Assembly: GCA_943788055.1 (NCBI GenBank)
Contig: CALSOU010000008.1
Coordinates: forward strand, 1-64,000
DNA from: an uncultured Saprospiraceae bacterium
GTDB lineage: Bacteria; Bacteroidota; Bacteroidia; Chitinophagales; Saprospiraceae
DNA length: 64,000 nt
Direction of reading: 5' to 3'
Part shown: positions 62,734-64,000 of the stretch, one piece after another
How the letters are laid out: each line of letters opens with the position of its first letter
Numbering within the stretch: position 1 is the first letter of the stretch
The notes under the pieces: generated by a model
The model's database searches: none
What the model was told of the DNA's origin: nothing
Seen by the model: only the letters and a program-made list of their open reading frames with translations
Position numbers and translations under genes: made by a program

Positions 62734-63162
62734 GTTATGAGATATGGACTACCTTCGTCTAGTAGTCAACAATTCATAAATTTAGAAATTCTATCTGTTA
62801 TCAGCTTTAATCAGTAGAGTCATAAAAATAAAAACGAGTTAAATCCTCTCAGTTAGAAACCTTCAACTGCCAAACATGATCAAAAATAGTAGGGTAAAAC
62901 GTAGACTTATTCTCATAATGATGTCGTTTGAGCATTGGATTTTACCGAATAAATGACTAGACCACATTGATAGCATTCTTTTCGCAAATAAGAATTCTAA
63001 ATAGAACTACTTACATTTCTATGGAGATGTTCTAGGGAAAACTATTTTTGCTAGAATTCAATTATAATAATATTGATCTGAAGAAGGTAGTCAGATTGGA
63101 CAAAAGGGTGCCAGTAGACGTATATTTATCTTAAAATACTTGAAAATATTATCAAAGAAACC

Positions 63163-63822
63163 TTGAAGAATCTCACTTATGCATTAGTCTTAGCTGTGCT
63201 TTCAAGCAGCTGTATGACATCACATATTTTCGAAGAAGCTCAGACTATTGGCGAAGGCAATCATGCGGTATCTGGATCTTTAGCAAGAGGCGTTTTTAAA
63301 CCAGAGCCACTTGTCATTGATCAAATGTCAAATCTTTATTTGGATAATGACATCGGAACAGCTAGGTTTCATTATACATATGGTATTGGCGAACATACTG
63401 AAATTGGAATCGGTGCAGATCTACCTATTGGTTTCAGAGCGCATTTCAAACAAGAATTTAATGTCAAAAATGTCCATCACGTTCACGGTCTAAAGGTTGA
63501 CCTTTTTGCCCCACTAATTTATTATGCACAGGATATAGGAGAGCATCCGATTTTCGGATTCGCCCCTTCATACATTTATACTTATCGACATGATGACCTG
63601 CTGTCCTTTTCAACAAATGTTACTTTGCAGGCATTCCAAACCCAAGAGCGCTCATTTGGACTACCAGGAATAACTACAGGAATCCATGTGGGAGACCAAT
63701 TAAAATTCACTGCAGGAGTTGGGTATTTCAATAATTTCGGATACCTAAGTGCTGCGTCTATTCAATTCTTAACAGTTGAAGCCGGATTCAAATACGACTT
63801 GATAGGTAAATCGAGTAAATAA
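63163..63822 (+). CDS. Hypothetical lipoprotein / small beta-barrel-like protein
   Basis: TTG start; MKNLTYALVLAVLSSSCMTS lipobox; alternating beta-strand-like pattern (GIGEHTEIGIGADLPIGFRAHF). Confidence 0.6.
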   Translation: MKNLTYALVLAVLSSSCMTSHIFEEAQTIGEGNHAVSGSLARGVFKPEPLVIDQMSNLYLDNDIGTARFHYTYGIGEHTEIGIGADLPIGFRAHFKQEFNVKNVHHVHGLKVDLFAPLIYYAQDIGEHPIFGFAPSYIYTYRHDDLLSFSTNVTLQAFQTQERSFGLPGITTGIHVGDQLKFTAGVGYFNNFGYLSAASIQFLTVEAGFKYDLIGKSSK

Positions 63823-63858
63823 GGAATCATTAAACCACAGGCTAGGAATGATACAATT

Positions 63859-64000
63859 ATGAACATCAAAGAAATCACACCAATAATTAAAGGTTTCTCC
63901 CTTCAACAGATTCCAATATCTGTTTGTATTCAGCTTTCTGACTTCATTGGAGAGCTCGAGTCAATTGGCAAAACTCAACTACAGCAAATTCAGAATATAC
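63859..64000 (+). CDS. Partial CDS, hypothetical protein N-terminus, runs off the window edge
   Basis: Open frame MNIKEITPIIKGFSLQQIPISVCIQLSDFIGELESIGKTQLQQIQNI. Confidence 0.45.
   Translation, partial: MNIKEITPIIKGFSLQQIPISVCIQLSDFIGELESIGKTQLQQIQNI

Overview
AT-rich bacterial chromosome segment. Its T9SS/gliding-motility proteins, TAnnTTTG promoter motifs and gene families fit Bacteroidota, probably Saprospiria-like (inference). I found no rRNA, tRNA, CRISPR array, prophage or intact IS element. Main content: partial alternative complex III cytochrome (ActA-like); AGCS symporter; folK and a deoxynucleoside kinase; a giant SprB-repeat T9SS adhesin with a PorP/SprF partner; sppA; pepT; a PorV-like protein; ggt; kdsA; Kch-type channel; gpsA; yidC; monomeric NADP-IDH; fasciclin protein; dusB; cca; a molybdenum-cofactor operon (moaA, moaC-mogA, moaE, moeB-rhodanese, moaD, tauE, modE, remnant moeA); nhaD; a large T9SS-sorted BNR/discoidin protein; VIT-family protein; a TPR membrane protein with a TPR-AAA+ ATPase; and an M19 dipeptidase. 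The strongest signal missing from the ORF track is gene decay. NDH-2, DUF2202, pbpC, moeA, thyA, dusB, an alpha-2-macroglobulin, an ECF sigma factor, an SprB-like lipoprotein and a small secreted protein are all readable but interrupted by in-frame stops, single-base frameshifts or deletion scars. The best novel-system candidate is a two-gene coiled-coil locus (36897-38493). Its second product looks like a membrane-anchored PspA/IM30 (ESCRT-III-like) protein. A second candidate is the TPR/TPR-AAA+ pair at 58644-61189.
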